In this document: positions 9,408 to 17,684 of the stretch, in pieces | Numbering within the stretch: the first letter of the stretch is position 1 | Layout of the letters: the number at the start of each line of letters is the position of its first letter | NCBI GenBank assembly: GCA_038141705.1 | Contig: JAYQIQ010000004.1 | Coordinates: 620,001-684,000, forward strand | DNA from: Eutrophomonas brisbanensis | GTDB lineage: Bacteria > Pseudomonadota > Gammaproteobacteria > Burkholderiales > Eutrophovitaceae | Direction: 5' to 3' | Length of the DNA: 64,000 bases | Position numbers and translations under genes: made by a program | The notes under the pieces: model-generated | Databases searched by the model: none | Seen by the model: only the letters and a program-made list of their open reading frames with translations | Told to the model about the DNA's origin: nothing

Positions 9408-9956
9408 ATGGCCCAACTATTTATTATCAGTGCCCCTTCGGGGGCAGGGAAAACAAGTTTAGTATCTGCGTTAACTACGCAGATCCCAAATTTAGTAAAA
9501 GCGGTTTCACACACCACGAGGCAACCGAGATCTGGGGAAATTGATGGAGAAGATTATTTCTTTATATCAAAAGAGACCTTCGAGGCAATCAACTTATCAG
9601 AGGGATTTCTCGAACAAGCCTGCGTCCACGGAAATTTATACGGCACATCGAAGGAGCAAGTTGTTCATAACTTGGCTAACAATACCAGCGTAATTTTAGA
9701 AATAGACTGGCAAGGCGCTCAGCTTATTAAGAAAAGCTTTCCCCAGGCTACATCGATTTTCATACTACCTCCAAGTCTAGAAGAATTGGCAGTTCGGTTG
9801 AAAGCTCGAGGCAGCGATAGCTGGGAAGTAATTGAGAAAAGATTGGCAGCTGCTGAATCTGAGATGTCTCACTCGGTTGAATATGATTATGTTATTATCA
9901 ATGAGCAATTTGAGGTCGCCCTCGAGAGAATAAAGAAGATCATTCAATCGACGTAG
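9408..9956 (+). CDS. gmk: guanylate kinase
   Basis: ATP-dependent phosphorylation of GMP to GDP. The P-loop is SAPSGAGKTSLV near the N-terminus, followed by VSHTTRQPRSGEIDGEDYFF, the GMP-binding signature. ATG at 9408 gives MAQLFIISAPSG; a GTG three codons upstream (9399) overlaps the yicC stop and is less likely. The size of about 182 residues is slightly shorter than E. coli Gmk. It belongs to the yicC-gmk-rpoZ-spoT series that feeds guanine nucleotides to (p)ppGpp metabolism. Confidence 0.94.
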   Translation: MAQLFIISAPSGAGKTSLVSALTTQIPNLVKAVSHTTRQPRSGEIDGEDYFFISKETFEAINLSEGFLEQACVHGNLYGTSKEQVVHNLANNTSVILEIDWQGAQLIKKSFPQATSIFILPPSLEELAVRLKARGSDSWEVIEKRLAAAESEMSHSVEYDYVIINEQFEVALERIKKIIQST

Positions 9957-10019
9957 ACTTATAGTTGCGACAATCTGGCTCCTTACTATTTGAACACATT
10001 AATAATCTGAGGTTTTGGC

Positions 10020-10223
10020 ATGGCAAGAATTACAATAGACGATTGTTTGAAGAATATACCCAACCGGTTTGAACTCACGTTAGCAGCCAGTATTCGTGCT
10101 CGGCAAATCTCGATTGGTAACTCTCCACTGGTGGACGAGAACCATGACAAACCCACTGTTTTAGCATTGAGAGAAATCGCGGGCGGAAAGGTTGGAATAG
10201 AAATTTTAGGTAAAGAGGCTTAA
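10020..10223 (+). CDS. rpoZ: DNA-directed RNA polymerase omega subunit
   Basis: Omega binds and stabilises the beta-prime subunit and contributes to a ppGpp site on RNA polymerase. The 67-residue protein begins MARITIDDCLKNIPNRFELTLAASIRAR in family style (quoted in part) and contains the KPTVLALREIA helix. It lies between gmk and spoT, the canonical place, so nucleotide synthesis, a ppGpp-site subunit and the ppGpp enzyme are adjacent. Confidence 0.95.
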   Translation: MARITIDDCLKNIPNRFELTLAASIRARQISIGNSPLVDENHDKPTVLALREIAGGKVGIEILGKEA

Positions 10224-10284
10224 AGCGAAAAGCTTAAGCTCTGGGATAGAAGAGTAATGACGAACGCTCTTGTGGAGAACCCAG

Positions 10285-12447
10285 ATGATGGAGCCAATCG
10301 AGACTAACCTCCTATCCCAATGGCGTCCAGATGAGCTTGGTGAGGGACTAGTTGAAAAAGCTTCCAGATACCTTGGAAAAGCCGATCTCGCAAAACTCAA
10401 AAACGCGTACAACTTTAGCCAAACAGCTCATGAAGGCCAGTTCAGAAAAACTGGCGATCCATATATATCTCACCCAGTAGCTGTTTCCAAAATACTTGCA
10501 GACTGGCATCTTGATTCACCTGCTTTGGCAGCCGCCCTTCTCCATGATGTAGTCGAAGATACGGCGGTTACAAAACTTGATATCGAGGAGTTATTTGGGG
10601 TCGTGGTAGCCGACCTTGTCGATGGGGTATCCAAACTCGATAAGATAAAGTTTGACTCACAAGAGGATGAACAAGCGGAAAATTTTCGCAAGATGCTTCT
10701 CGCAATGTCAAAAGATGTTCGAGTTATCCTAATTAAACTTGCTGACCGACTGCACAACATGCGTACCTTGCAAGTCATGCAACCCTCGAAGAGAGCCCGC
10801 ATTGCAAAAGAAACCATGGATATTTATGCCCCAATTGCGAACCGATTAGGGTTAAACGATTTGTACAGAGAACTTCAAGAGCTATCACTAACTCATTTGT
10901 ATCCCAATCGCTTTAAGGTTCTGACTAAAGCACTTAAGCGAGCAAGAGGAAATCGCAAAGAATTGATACAAAAAATTCTTGATTCAATCCAGGAGGCACT
11001 TTCGAGACAAGGAATCAAAGCAACGGTAAGTGGGCGAGAGAAAACGATCTACAGTATTTATAAAAAAATGACAGAAAAAACTTTGTCATTTGCAGAGGTT
11101 TTTGATATCTATGGTTTCAGAGTTGTTGTTGACGATGTCGCAACCTGCTATCAAGCACTCGGTACACTCCATCAACTGTATAAGCCAATCCCTGGTAAAT
11201 TTAAAGACTACATAGCCATTCCCAAAGATAATGGATATCAAAGTCTCCATAGCACCCTAGTTGGACCAATCGGAACGCCGATTGAGATCCAGATAAGGTC
11301 AGACGAAATGCACAGGATAGCTGAGAGTGGAGTTGCATCGCATTGGCTCTACAAGGATCAAGAAAGCTCACTCTCTGAATTACAAACAAAAACTCACGAG
11401 TGGATGCAGAGCCTTCTAGAAATGCAATCGGAGAGTGGGAACTCGGCAGAATTTTTAGAGCACCTAAAAGTCGATCTATTTCCTGACGAAGTTTACGTTT
11501 TTACCCCTAAAGGAAAGATTATCTCACTGCCACGGGGGGCAACGACAATTGATTTTGCTTATGCGGTACATACTGATATCGGGAATAAATGCGTAGCGGC
11601 AAAAGTCAATCACGAATTGGCCCCACTGAATACCGAATTAAGAAGTGGGGACCGAGTTGAAATAATCACTTCTACCAGTGGAAAGCCTAACCTAGGTTGG
11701 TTACGATTTGTTGTTACCAGTAGAGCTCGCGCGCAAATAAGGCATCATACAAAAACACTACAAGACCATGAGGCGGCTAAACTAGGTGAACGTCTTCTTG
11801 GGCAAGCGATTAGCGACTTAAAAGCACAACCAGAGCAGATTACCGAGTCTCGGTGGGCGCAATTTCTCCGCTCCTATGCAGGAAAAGAAAAGAAGGACAT
11901 ACTTAGTGAAATAGGGATTGGGAAACAATTGGCTATCGTTGTTGCCCGAAGCCTTCTCGATATTGACACCGATTCTGATAGTCATGCGATCGGACAACGC
12001 ACCAGTTTAGTTATCCATGGATCCGAGGGGATGGCCCTACAGTTTGCACGGTGCTGTCATCCCATACCTGGAGATCCAATACGGGGATATATGAGGAAAG
12101 GCCATGGGCTTGTGATTCACACTCACGATTGTCCAATATCTAAGCGTTCAAGAAATGATCCAAATAAGTGGATCGATGTCGAGTGGTCACCAGACTCCAA
12201 AAAACTTTTTACGGTTTTTATTCGAGTACTTACACAAAATGGCAAAGGTGTTCTAGCTCGAATAGCATCTCAAATATCCGAAGCTGAGGCGAACATTGAA
12301 ACTGTGAACTTTGAACCATCCGATACGACTCAATACGCGGAAATCAATTTTTCGATACTGGTTGCTGACCGCATACACCTAGCAAAGGTCATGCGAAAAG
12401 TTAGAGGACTTTCAGAGGTAGTTAGAATAACAAGGCTCAAGAAATGA
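10285..12447 (+). CDS. spoT: bifunctional (p)ppGpp synthetase/hydrolase SpoT/RelA
   Basis: Stringent-response enzyme. The HD hydrolase domain (about 40-190) has HPVAVSKIL, LLHDVVEDT and KLADRLHNMRTL, so hydrolase residues are intact. The synthetase domain includes SGREKTIYSIYKKM, VFDIYGFRVVV and IAIPKDNGYQSLHS. A TGS domain follows (VFTPKGKIISLPRGATTIDFAY), then a Cys-containing region (FARCCHPIPGDPI) and a C-terminal ACT domain. ATG at 10285 or 10288 is preferred over an upstream TTG at 10270. Both catalytic domains look active, so this is a SpoT/Rel type; whether a separate RelA exists is not visible. Confidence 0.95.
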   Translation: MMEPIETNLLSQWRPDELGEGLVEKASRYLGKADLAKLKNAYNFSQTAHEGQFRKTGDPYISHPVAVSKILADWHLDSPALAAALLHDVVEDTAVTKLDIEELFGVVVADLVDGVSKLDKIKFDSQEDEQAENFRKMLLAMSKDVRVILIKLADRLHNMRTLQVMQPSKRARIAKETMDIYAPIANRLGLNDLYRELQELSLTHLYPNRFKVLTKALKRARGNRKELIQKILDSIQEALSRQGIKATVSGREKTIYSIYKKMTEKTLSFAEVFDIYGFRVVVDDVATCYQALGTLHQLYKPIPGKFKDYIAIPKDNGYQSLHSTLVGPIGTPIEIQIRSDEMHRIAESGVASHWLYKDQESSLSELQTKTHEWMQSLLEMQSESGNSAEFLEHLKVDLFPDEVYVFTPKGKIISLPRGATTIDFAYAVHTDIGNKCVAAKVNHELAPLNTELRSGDRVEIITSTSGKPNLGWLRFVVTSRARAQIRHHTKTLQDHEAAKLGERLLGQAISDLKAQPEQITESRWAQFLRSYAGKEKKDILSEIGIGKQLAIVVARSLLDIDTDSDSHAIGQRTSLVIHGSEGMALQFARCCHPIPGDPIRGYMRKGHGLVIHTHDCPISKRSRNDPNKWIDVEWSPDSKKLFTVFIRVLTQNGKGVLARIASQISEAEANIETVNFEPSDTTQYAEINFSILVADRIHLAKVMRKVRGLSEVVRITRLKK

Positions 12448-12455
12448 GACTTGAT

Positions 12456-12733
12456 ATGAAAATAAAAAAAATAGTTATCGCACTGATTTATACTACCCTT
12501 ATCGGTAGGTCATGCGGCCGACCAAAACTATGAGCGACAAGAATCATTGGAAATTGAAGGAATCAATGCTGGTTGTCACGTATGCGAATGGCGACCAAAA
12601 CTACATGAGAAAGCTGCTTTAGAACAATGTGGTCGTGGGCCAGACGGCAGCTCCAAATAAAGGAGTATTCGAGTGCGGTTTCGCGGAAGATTGTGAACGT
12701 ATCTGTAACTTTATCTCCTGTATTCAAAATTAA
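12456..12733 (+). CDS. small secreted Cys-rich protein, unrecognised (two frame breaks)
   Basis: The ATG at 12456 opens a signal peptide (MKIKKIVIALIYTTLIG). The frame then breaks at a GG near 12508. In the next frame reading continues as HAADQNYERQESLEIEG, then NAGCHVCEWRPKLHEKAALE and QCGRG. A second break at the GGG of 12637-12639 leads to APNKGVFECGFAEDCERIC and NFISCIQN, with a stop at 12731-12733. Dropping one G at each break gives about 90 residues: a cleavable signal (SHA-A) and a mature domain of about 70 residues with seven cysteines (C-x2-C, C, C-x5-C-x3-C-x4-C). Periplasmic or secreted location is inferred. I do not recognise the family. A clear terminator follows, supporting a real transcription unit behind spoT. 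Confidence 0.55.
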
Positions 12734-12751
12734 CTTGAAGCTGCGCGAGAA

Positions 12752-12783
12752 ATAGAAAAGCCGTCTAAGACGACTTTTCTATC
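12752..12783. terminator. bidirectional hairpin terminator
   Basis: The arms ATAGAAAAGCCGTC and GACGACTTTTCTAT pair across a 3-4 base loop with one G-U pair, and each arm ends in a run of A or T. It separates the spoT/Cys-rich-peptide unit (plus) from the LivK-like gene (minus) and can serve both strands. Confidence 0.75.
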
Positions 12784-12796
12784 ATTAAGAATTACC

Positions 12797-14053
12797 TCAT
12801 GGACGAACCATCTCGCAGGTTGTAGGGAGCATAGTTTGTTCGGGCTCAATCACAAAATCTGTCTTGGTCCCGATACCAGTTCTCTCCGTATCAAACACCA
12901 CCCCATCAGTACCCTGCTTCTTAAACGTTGAAACATATACAGGCTGTATGAGCTGATGGTTATCCTCTCTTATCCAAACCCGACCAATCTCAGAATTGTA
13001 TTCACTTCCCTCCAGCGCTCTGGCAACCTGCAGTGCATTATCACTCCCCACCTTTTCTATAGCCTGAGCAAGTAGCTCCATCGCATGCCCGAGGGTGAGG
13101 AAAAATAGATCATCTCCAGCATCAGGAAACTTATCTCGATAAGCCTGAGCAATTTTATCGGACTCAGCTCCGCCCACATTCAAATGCCAAGTTGTGACTT
13201 GTTTAACTTTATCTATCCCAGCATCACCAATGGCGGTCGGACCACCAACATATCCCGCATAGTAAGTGTAGTAGTCGACATCTAGACCAGAGTCCTTACT
13301 GGCACGGATAAGTAAAGCAAGATCTGCGCCCCAGTTTCCCGTTACCACCGAGTCGGCCCCTGACGCTCTGATTTCGTTCACATAAGGAGAAAAATCTTTT
13401 ACCTTCCCTAGAGGATGGAGTTTCTTACCTACAATTTGAATATCGGGGCGTTTAGCAGTGATCATCTCAGATGCAGCTTTCTCAACCGCGTGCCCAAACG
13501 CATAGTCTTGGTTTAACAAATACACTTTTTTAATAGCCTTCGTCTCAGCCATCATATTAGTTAGCGCTTGCATTTTCATGTCAGCGTCAGCATCGAATCG
13601 AAAATGCCAAAAGTTACAGCGATCATTTGTCAAAGCTGGATCTACCGCGCCGTAATTGAAGAAAATTATCTCATCACCTGGATTACGCTCATTATGTTTT
13701 GCGACGGCATCAGTAAGAGCTCCAGCAACGGCGGAAGAATTCGCTTGAAACATGAATTTAATCTTTTGGTCAGCAAGTTGACGGAAGGCTATCAATGTCT
13801 CCTGCGGATTCGCTTTACCATCAAAAGTCACAATCTCAAATTTCCTACCTCCTAAAACGCCACCCCGATCGTTGATCCTATCAACAAACAGAGTCAGCTC
13901 ACGTAATCCATGTTGACCTGCGTTGGCAAATGGCCCAGACAAGGGGTCCATAATTCCGATTTTTATATTTTCTTGCTCTTTAGAGCATCCTGAAATTAAA
14001 ATAATTGCAAACGCTATAAAAATTGATAATCTCTTGTAGAAATACATTTCCAT
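12797..14053 (-). CDS. ABC transporter substrate-binding lipoprotein, LivK/branched-chain amino acid type
   Basis: Periplasmic binding protein type 1 fold. The lipobox ILISGCSK near residue 23 predicts a lipoprotein. The start of the mature part, IKIGIMDPLSGPFANAGQHG, and the GGVLGGRKFEIVTFDGKANP segment are typical of leucine/amide-binding proteins. The ligand cannot be told from sequence; amino acids, amides, urea or aromatics are all possible. ATG at 14047 has better ribosome-site spacing (GGGGG about 8 bases upstream) than the first ATG at 14053. No permease or ATPase gene is nearby, so it is an orphan binding protein, and its partners must be elsewhere. Confidence 0.85.
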   Translation of the reverse strand: MEMYFYKRLSIFIAFAIILISGCSKEQENIKIGIMDPLSGPFANAGQHGLRELTLFVDRINDRGGVLGGRKFEIVTFDGKANPQETLIAFRQLADQKIKFMFQANSSAVAGALTDAVAKHNERNPGDEIIFFNYGAVDPALTNDRCNFWHFRFDADADMKMQALTNMMAETKAIKKVYLLNQDYAFGHAVEKAASEMITAKRPDIQIVGKKLHPLGKVKDFSPYVNEIRASGADSVVTGNWGADLALLIRASKDSGLDVDYYTYYAGYVGGPTAIGDAGIDKVKQVTTWHLNVGGAESDKIAQAYRDKFPDAGDDLFFLTLGHAMELLAQAIEKVGSDNALQVARALEGSEYNSEIGRVWIREDNHQLIQPVYVSTFKKQGTDGVVFDTERTGIGTKTDFVIEPEQTMLPTTCEMVRP

Positions 14054-14142
14054 ACCCCCAGATTTAACTTTTAGAAATTAAATTCTTATTTTTTCATTGG
14101 CCTGTTGCAAGCCTAACAAAACTGTTTTTAGATCTTATTTGT

Positions 14143-15065
14143 TCAAACATTATCGCGCATCAAAGACCGAAACCGCTCAGAAAATACAGCAAAATCAAAT
14201 TCACTAATATTCTCTGAATCAGAGATAACAATACTACTACCTGGAGTCAACGGGTACCAACTCTTCGAATGACATTCTTTGATAATCGAAATGGATTTAA
14301 CGCCGAGAACCGAGGCTACATGAACAACTCCAGTATCAACAGAAACCACAAACTTTGCATACTTGACCAACGAAAAAAGCTTCTTTAACCCATCGTCTCC
14401 AGATAGCCGCAGGAACGATAACCGTGCCAAGGACTCAGAGGAGTGTTGCTCATTTAAGAAATTTCGGATCACAGATTCTCTCGATCCCAAAACTACGATC
14501 GGTAAATTTGTTTCGAGGATAACTCGAAGCACCCTAATCATCATTTCGTCATTCAGGGTTCCTGGAGGACCACTCGAATCTGGATTAAATATAAGATATT
14601 CAGCCACCTTAGGTAAATGTACCTTATCGCAGAGAATGTTCCATTCAGAAGCAATATCAGTTTTAAGACTAAATTCAGCCTTTGAATTAGGGAATATTTG
14701 CTGAAGCATACGAATTCCTCGTAAACCAGCGTGCTCGGTTTCCCTTACCTTTTCTACCAATACTTTTTTGGCACATATTAGGTTTCGGAATAGCCTTATT
14801 TTTCAGACTTGTGATTATCGAAAAACATCAAGAAATCTGGATGCCATAAAGAAACTGCATGTCGGATATGGGCGCCCCAACTCTTTCTATCGATTTCTAT
14901 GACATCGTTTATACGTTTGTCACACTCCCATAACGAGACCATAACTCCATTACAAACGACAGTAATATGCGCATTTGCATCGTTTTTTATTATCCCCTCA
15001 ACTAAAAAGGTAAGGAGCACTCCGTCACCGAGTTTACCATCAACATTGAATATCACGTACCGCAC
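14143..15065 (-). CDS. glycosyltransferase family 9 (heptosyltransferase-like), one frameshift
   Basis: GT9 enzymes transfer ADP-heptose or related sugars to the LPS core. The N-terminal part has IFNVDGKLGDGVLLTFL, the family's start. The C-terminal part has the donor-site signature VSVDTGVVHVASVLGVKS and a later WYPLTPGS. The two parts are in different frames; adding one A in the run at 14799-14803 (plus numbering) joins them as KSEKIRLFRNLICAKKVLVEKV. The restored protein is about 307 residues. The likely start is GTG at 15065 behind an AGGA site. It stands alone, with no LPS operon around it, so the acceptor is unknown. Confidence 0.8.
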
Positions 15066-15209
15066 AGGAATCCTCGAAAATCGTGAAGGGCAGTTATAGT
15101 TTACTTGAATATCAAAAATATCAAGACGGATACTATTGATGTAAACAACAAACGAGGGAAGAAAGTACCCTAATCACATCCGGAAAGATGCGTAATGGAG
15201 TGTACCAGC

Positions 15210-15244
15210 GCCATTTTTCGACGATAAACCGAATAGAAAAATGG
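15210..15244. repeat. inverted repeat next to tRNA-Lys 3' end
   Basis: CCATTTTTC and GAAAAATGG form a perfect 9-base inverted repeat around a 17-base loop. The right arm overlaps the encoded CCA end of tRNA-Lys. It may act in transcript end formation or processing of the tRNA, but no further T-run follows. Confidence 0.4.
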
Positions 15245-15317
15245 TAGGCGGTCGGAGGCTCGAACTCCGGACCAACGGATTAAAAGTCCGCTGCTCTACC
15301 GACTGAGCTAACCGCCC
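15242..15317 (-). tRNA. tRNA-Lys (anticodon UUU)
   Basis: Read on the minus strand, the acceptor arms GGGCGGT and ACCGCCT pair (one G-U), the D-arm contains TAGCTCAG, the anticodon loop is CTTTTAA with anticodon TTT, and the T-arm contains GTTCGAG. Discriminator A and an encoded CCA follow. Length is 76 with CCA. Confidence 0.96.
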
Positions 15318-15399
15318 ACAAAAAGACCCGCATTTTAGCTGTTTCAACAACCATTGGTCAACCTCGATAATCTGAAAATTAAAGAGGCAAAATGCATAG

Positions 15400-16083
15400 T
15401 TAGAAGTATACAGTAGGATCTTGGACGTGGGGCCTTTTCAAAACCATCACGACGGATACGACAGGAATCACATACACCACAAGCCGCGCCAGATGAATTC
15501 GCCTGATAACACGAAACTGTTGCGGAAAAATCGACATTCAAACTCTCGCCAAGTTTGATAATTTCCGCCTTCTTCATATCCATCAACGGAGCATTAATAC
15601 TTATTTTCCTCCCCTCCCATCCTCTTTTTGTTGCAAGATTTGCCATGCTCTCGAAAGACTTTATATATTCTGGCCGACAGTCTGGATAGCCGGAATAATC
15701 AACAGCGTTCGCGCCCAAAAATATGGCGTCAGCATCGATCACTTCGGCCCATCCTAAAGCTATCGACAGCATGATCGTATTTCTAGCTGGGACATAAGTG
15801 ACGGGAATACCTGAAGTGTGTGACTCAGGAACCTGGATAGCATGATCCGTTAGAGCTGATCCACCAATACTGGTTAGATCTATATCGATAACCTTATGGG
15901 CCTCGACATTGAATGCTTTGCAAATTTTCTTCGCAAACTCTATTTCGATATGATGCCTCTGCCCATAATTTATAGTCAAAGCAAAACAAGAATAATTTTT
16001 TTTTGTTGCGAGGGCTAGGTTGTACTAGAGTCAATTCCTCCTGAAACAAGTACCACAGCTTTTTTAGAATTATCATTACCCAC
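15400..16083 (-). CDS. queC: 7-cyano-7-deazaguanine synthase QueC (two frame breaks)
   Basis: ATP-dependent conversion of 7-carboxy-7-deazaguanine to preQ0 in queuosine synthesis. The PP-loop VVLVSGGIDSSTT is at the N-terminus, and YGQRHHIEIEFAK, PVTYVPARNTIMLS and the zinc motif CGVCDSC follow. The frame is lost near 16018 (one missing base after SSTT) and at the GGGG run 15429-15432 (one extra base). Correcting both gives LALATKKNYSCFALTINYGQ and a C-terminus HVQDPTVYF, the usual ending. The likely start is GTG at 16083. It sits 15 bases behind cpoB. The frequent neighbour queE is absent between them. Confidence 0.9.
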
Positions 16084-16097
16084 AAATCAGCTCGATT

Positions 16098-16965
16098 CTA
16101 GCTTCTAGCCTTTTTTGCCGCGTCGGACGCTGGCAATTCACTAATAACTCGCGTCCAATATTCTTTCGAACTATCACACTGCCTCAAATTAAAATAAATT
16201 TGCCCCATCAACAGCAAGGTATCCGCATATTTATTGTGCGTCTTCGGAAGAACATCCAGGAGTGTCGACGCCGTCTCTAGTGCTCGCTGCTTGTCTGAAG
16301 GGTCAAAATTAAGATACGAAAGTGCTATCCAATATTTTGCATTTGGCACCAAGTTATGGTCTGGATACTGCGCAACGATATCTGAAAAAAGTTTAACCGC
16401 ATCCCGATACTCTCCATTTTTGAATTTCACTTCATACACATATTCGTAAAAATCGTTTACGTCACTATAACTCTCTAATTTTTCATTAAGAATTTTATTT
16501 TTCTCGGGTACTCGTTACAGGCCCCTCTTCTTTCGAGGCGACGCTCGATGCGGACACGAGACCGCCGAGATTTCGTTTTAAAAATTGCTCGAGCACTTCA
16601 ACTTTCTTTGATAAGGTCTTGTACTCTGCCTCAAAGCTTACCTTCTCATCATGGAGCGCCCTTCCCGAAGATTCTATTTTTGATGCGCGGCTTTCTAAAT
16701 CAGTTATTTTTTTTTCGTGCTCTTGCTTTGAAAGCTCCATCGCTCGAGCAAGCTCATCGAGCTTCGATCGAAGTTCCCGAATAGACCGGTCTAAACGCTC
16801 AAACTCTTCTAATAGCTCAAGTTTTACTAAGGTAGAGGAGTCTTGGACCTCAGTGGAGGGCCGATCAATTGACACAGACTCATCGGGTGACTGAGCTTGC
16901 GAATTTAAATTGCCCGCCAACCCAAAAAATAAAAAGCCGAGTAGAGTACTGTACCGAAACCCCAT
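16098..16965 (-). CDS. cpoB: cell division coordinator CpoB (YbgF), one frameshift
   Basis: Periplasmic Tol-Pal-associated protein that coordinates outer-membrane constriction with septal peptidoglycan synthesis. The N-terminal part has a signal peptide (LLGFLFFGLAG) and a long coiled coil (about 45-135). The C-terminal part has TPR repeats (KFKNGEYRDAVKLFSDIVAQYP, quoted in part). The frame breaks in the T5 run at 16498-16502 (plus numbering); adding one A on the coding strand joins EKNKILNEKLESYSD to YEVKFKNG. The corrected protein is about 288 residues. It lies directly after pal, its canonical position. Confidence 0.9.
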
Positions 16966-17027
16966 TAGATCAAGTCAGTGATGAGCCAAAACATCCTACT
17001 TTTCAACATTAATGCGGTAACTGTCGA

Positions 17028-17672
17028 TCAATCTATATAAACAAGATCACTACGACGATTCTTAGCGCGGCTGGCCTCATCGAATCCGTAAGCTACAGGT
17101 CTCTCTGCGCCAAAACTCACAACCTCTATTTGTTCGACAGATACTCCCAAAAGCAGCATCGATTTCCTGATCTGCTCAGCTCGGCTCTGACCAAGCGCAA
17201 GGTTATACTCTCGGCTCCCACGATCATCACAGTTACCCTCTATTCGAACTCTGAAGCTAGGATTGTCGACGAGAAATTTTGAATGGGCCTCTAGAATTGG
17301 TTTATATTCCGCTTGGATTTCAAAACTGTCGAACATGTAGTAGATGCTTCTCTGAGCCAACAGACTGTCAGGTTCATTAAGTTTGCTCTTTGGATCAATG
17401 ACGTTATCGCCCGCTTCGACCGAAGAATCCAGCGAAGATGTTCTTTGCTGCTCCTCCAAAAGTCTCCGCTCTTCACGCTCGAGCTCTGCTTTTAACTCTT
17501 CCTGCTGTCTTTGCAAGGCCTCATCGGAAGACTCGGAAGACTGTTCAAACGATCCCCGGTCCGAATTATCAAAAAGCTCCCTTTGTTCGATATCAGCTAC
17601 AGACTTCGTCTTGTTTGAACACCCAAGCACGGCGCAAAACACAGCCAACGCCAAAACGGTTCGTACGATCAT
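17028..17672 (-). CDS. pal: peptidoglycan-associated lipoprotein Pal
   Basis: Outer-membrane lipoprotein whose OmpA-like domain binds peptidoglycan and TolB. The lipobox is CAVLGCSNK at residue about 18. The OmpA_C domain occupies about 105-214, with the diaminopimelate-binding segment EGNCDDRGSREYNLALGQSRA. At 214 residues it is longer than E. coli Pal (about 173) because of a Glu/Gln/Arg-rich linker (about 40-85, e.g. RQQEELKAELEREERRLLEE) likely to be helical. It lies between tolB and cpoB. Confidence 0.95.
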   Translation of the reverse strand: MIVRTVLALAVFCAVLGCSNKTKSVADIEQRELFDNSDRGSFEQSSESSDEALQRQQEELKAELEREERRLLEEQQRTSSLDSSVEAGDNVIDPKSKLNEPDSLLAQRSIYYMFDSFEIQAEYKPILEAHSKFLVDNPSFRVRIEGNCDDRGSREYNLALGQSRAEQIRKSMLLLGVSVEQIEVVSFGAERPVAYGFDEASRAKNRRSDLVYID

Positions 17673-17684
17673 CTACGTCTCCAT

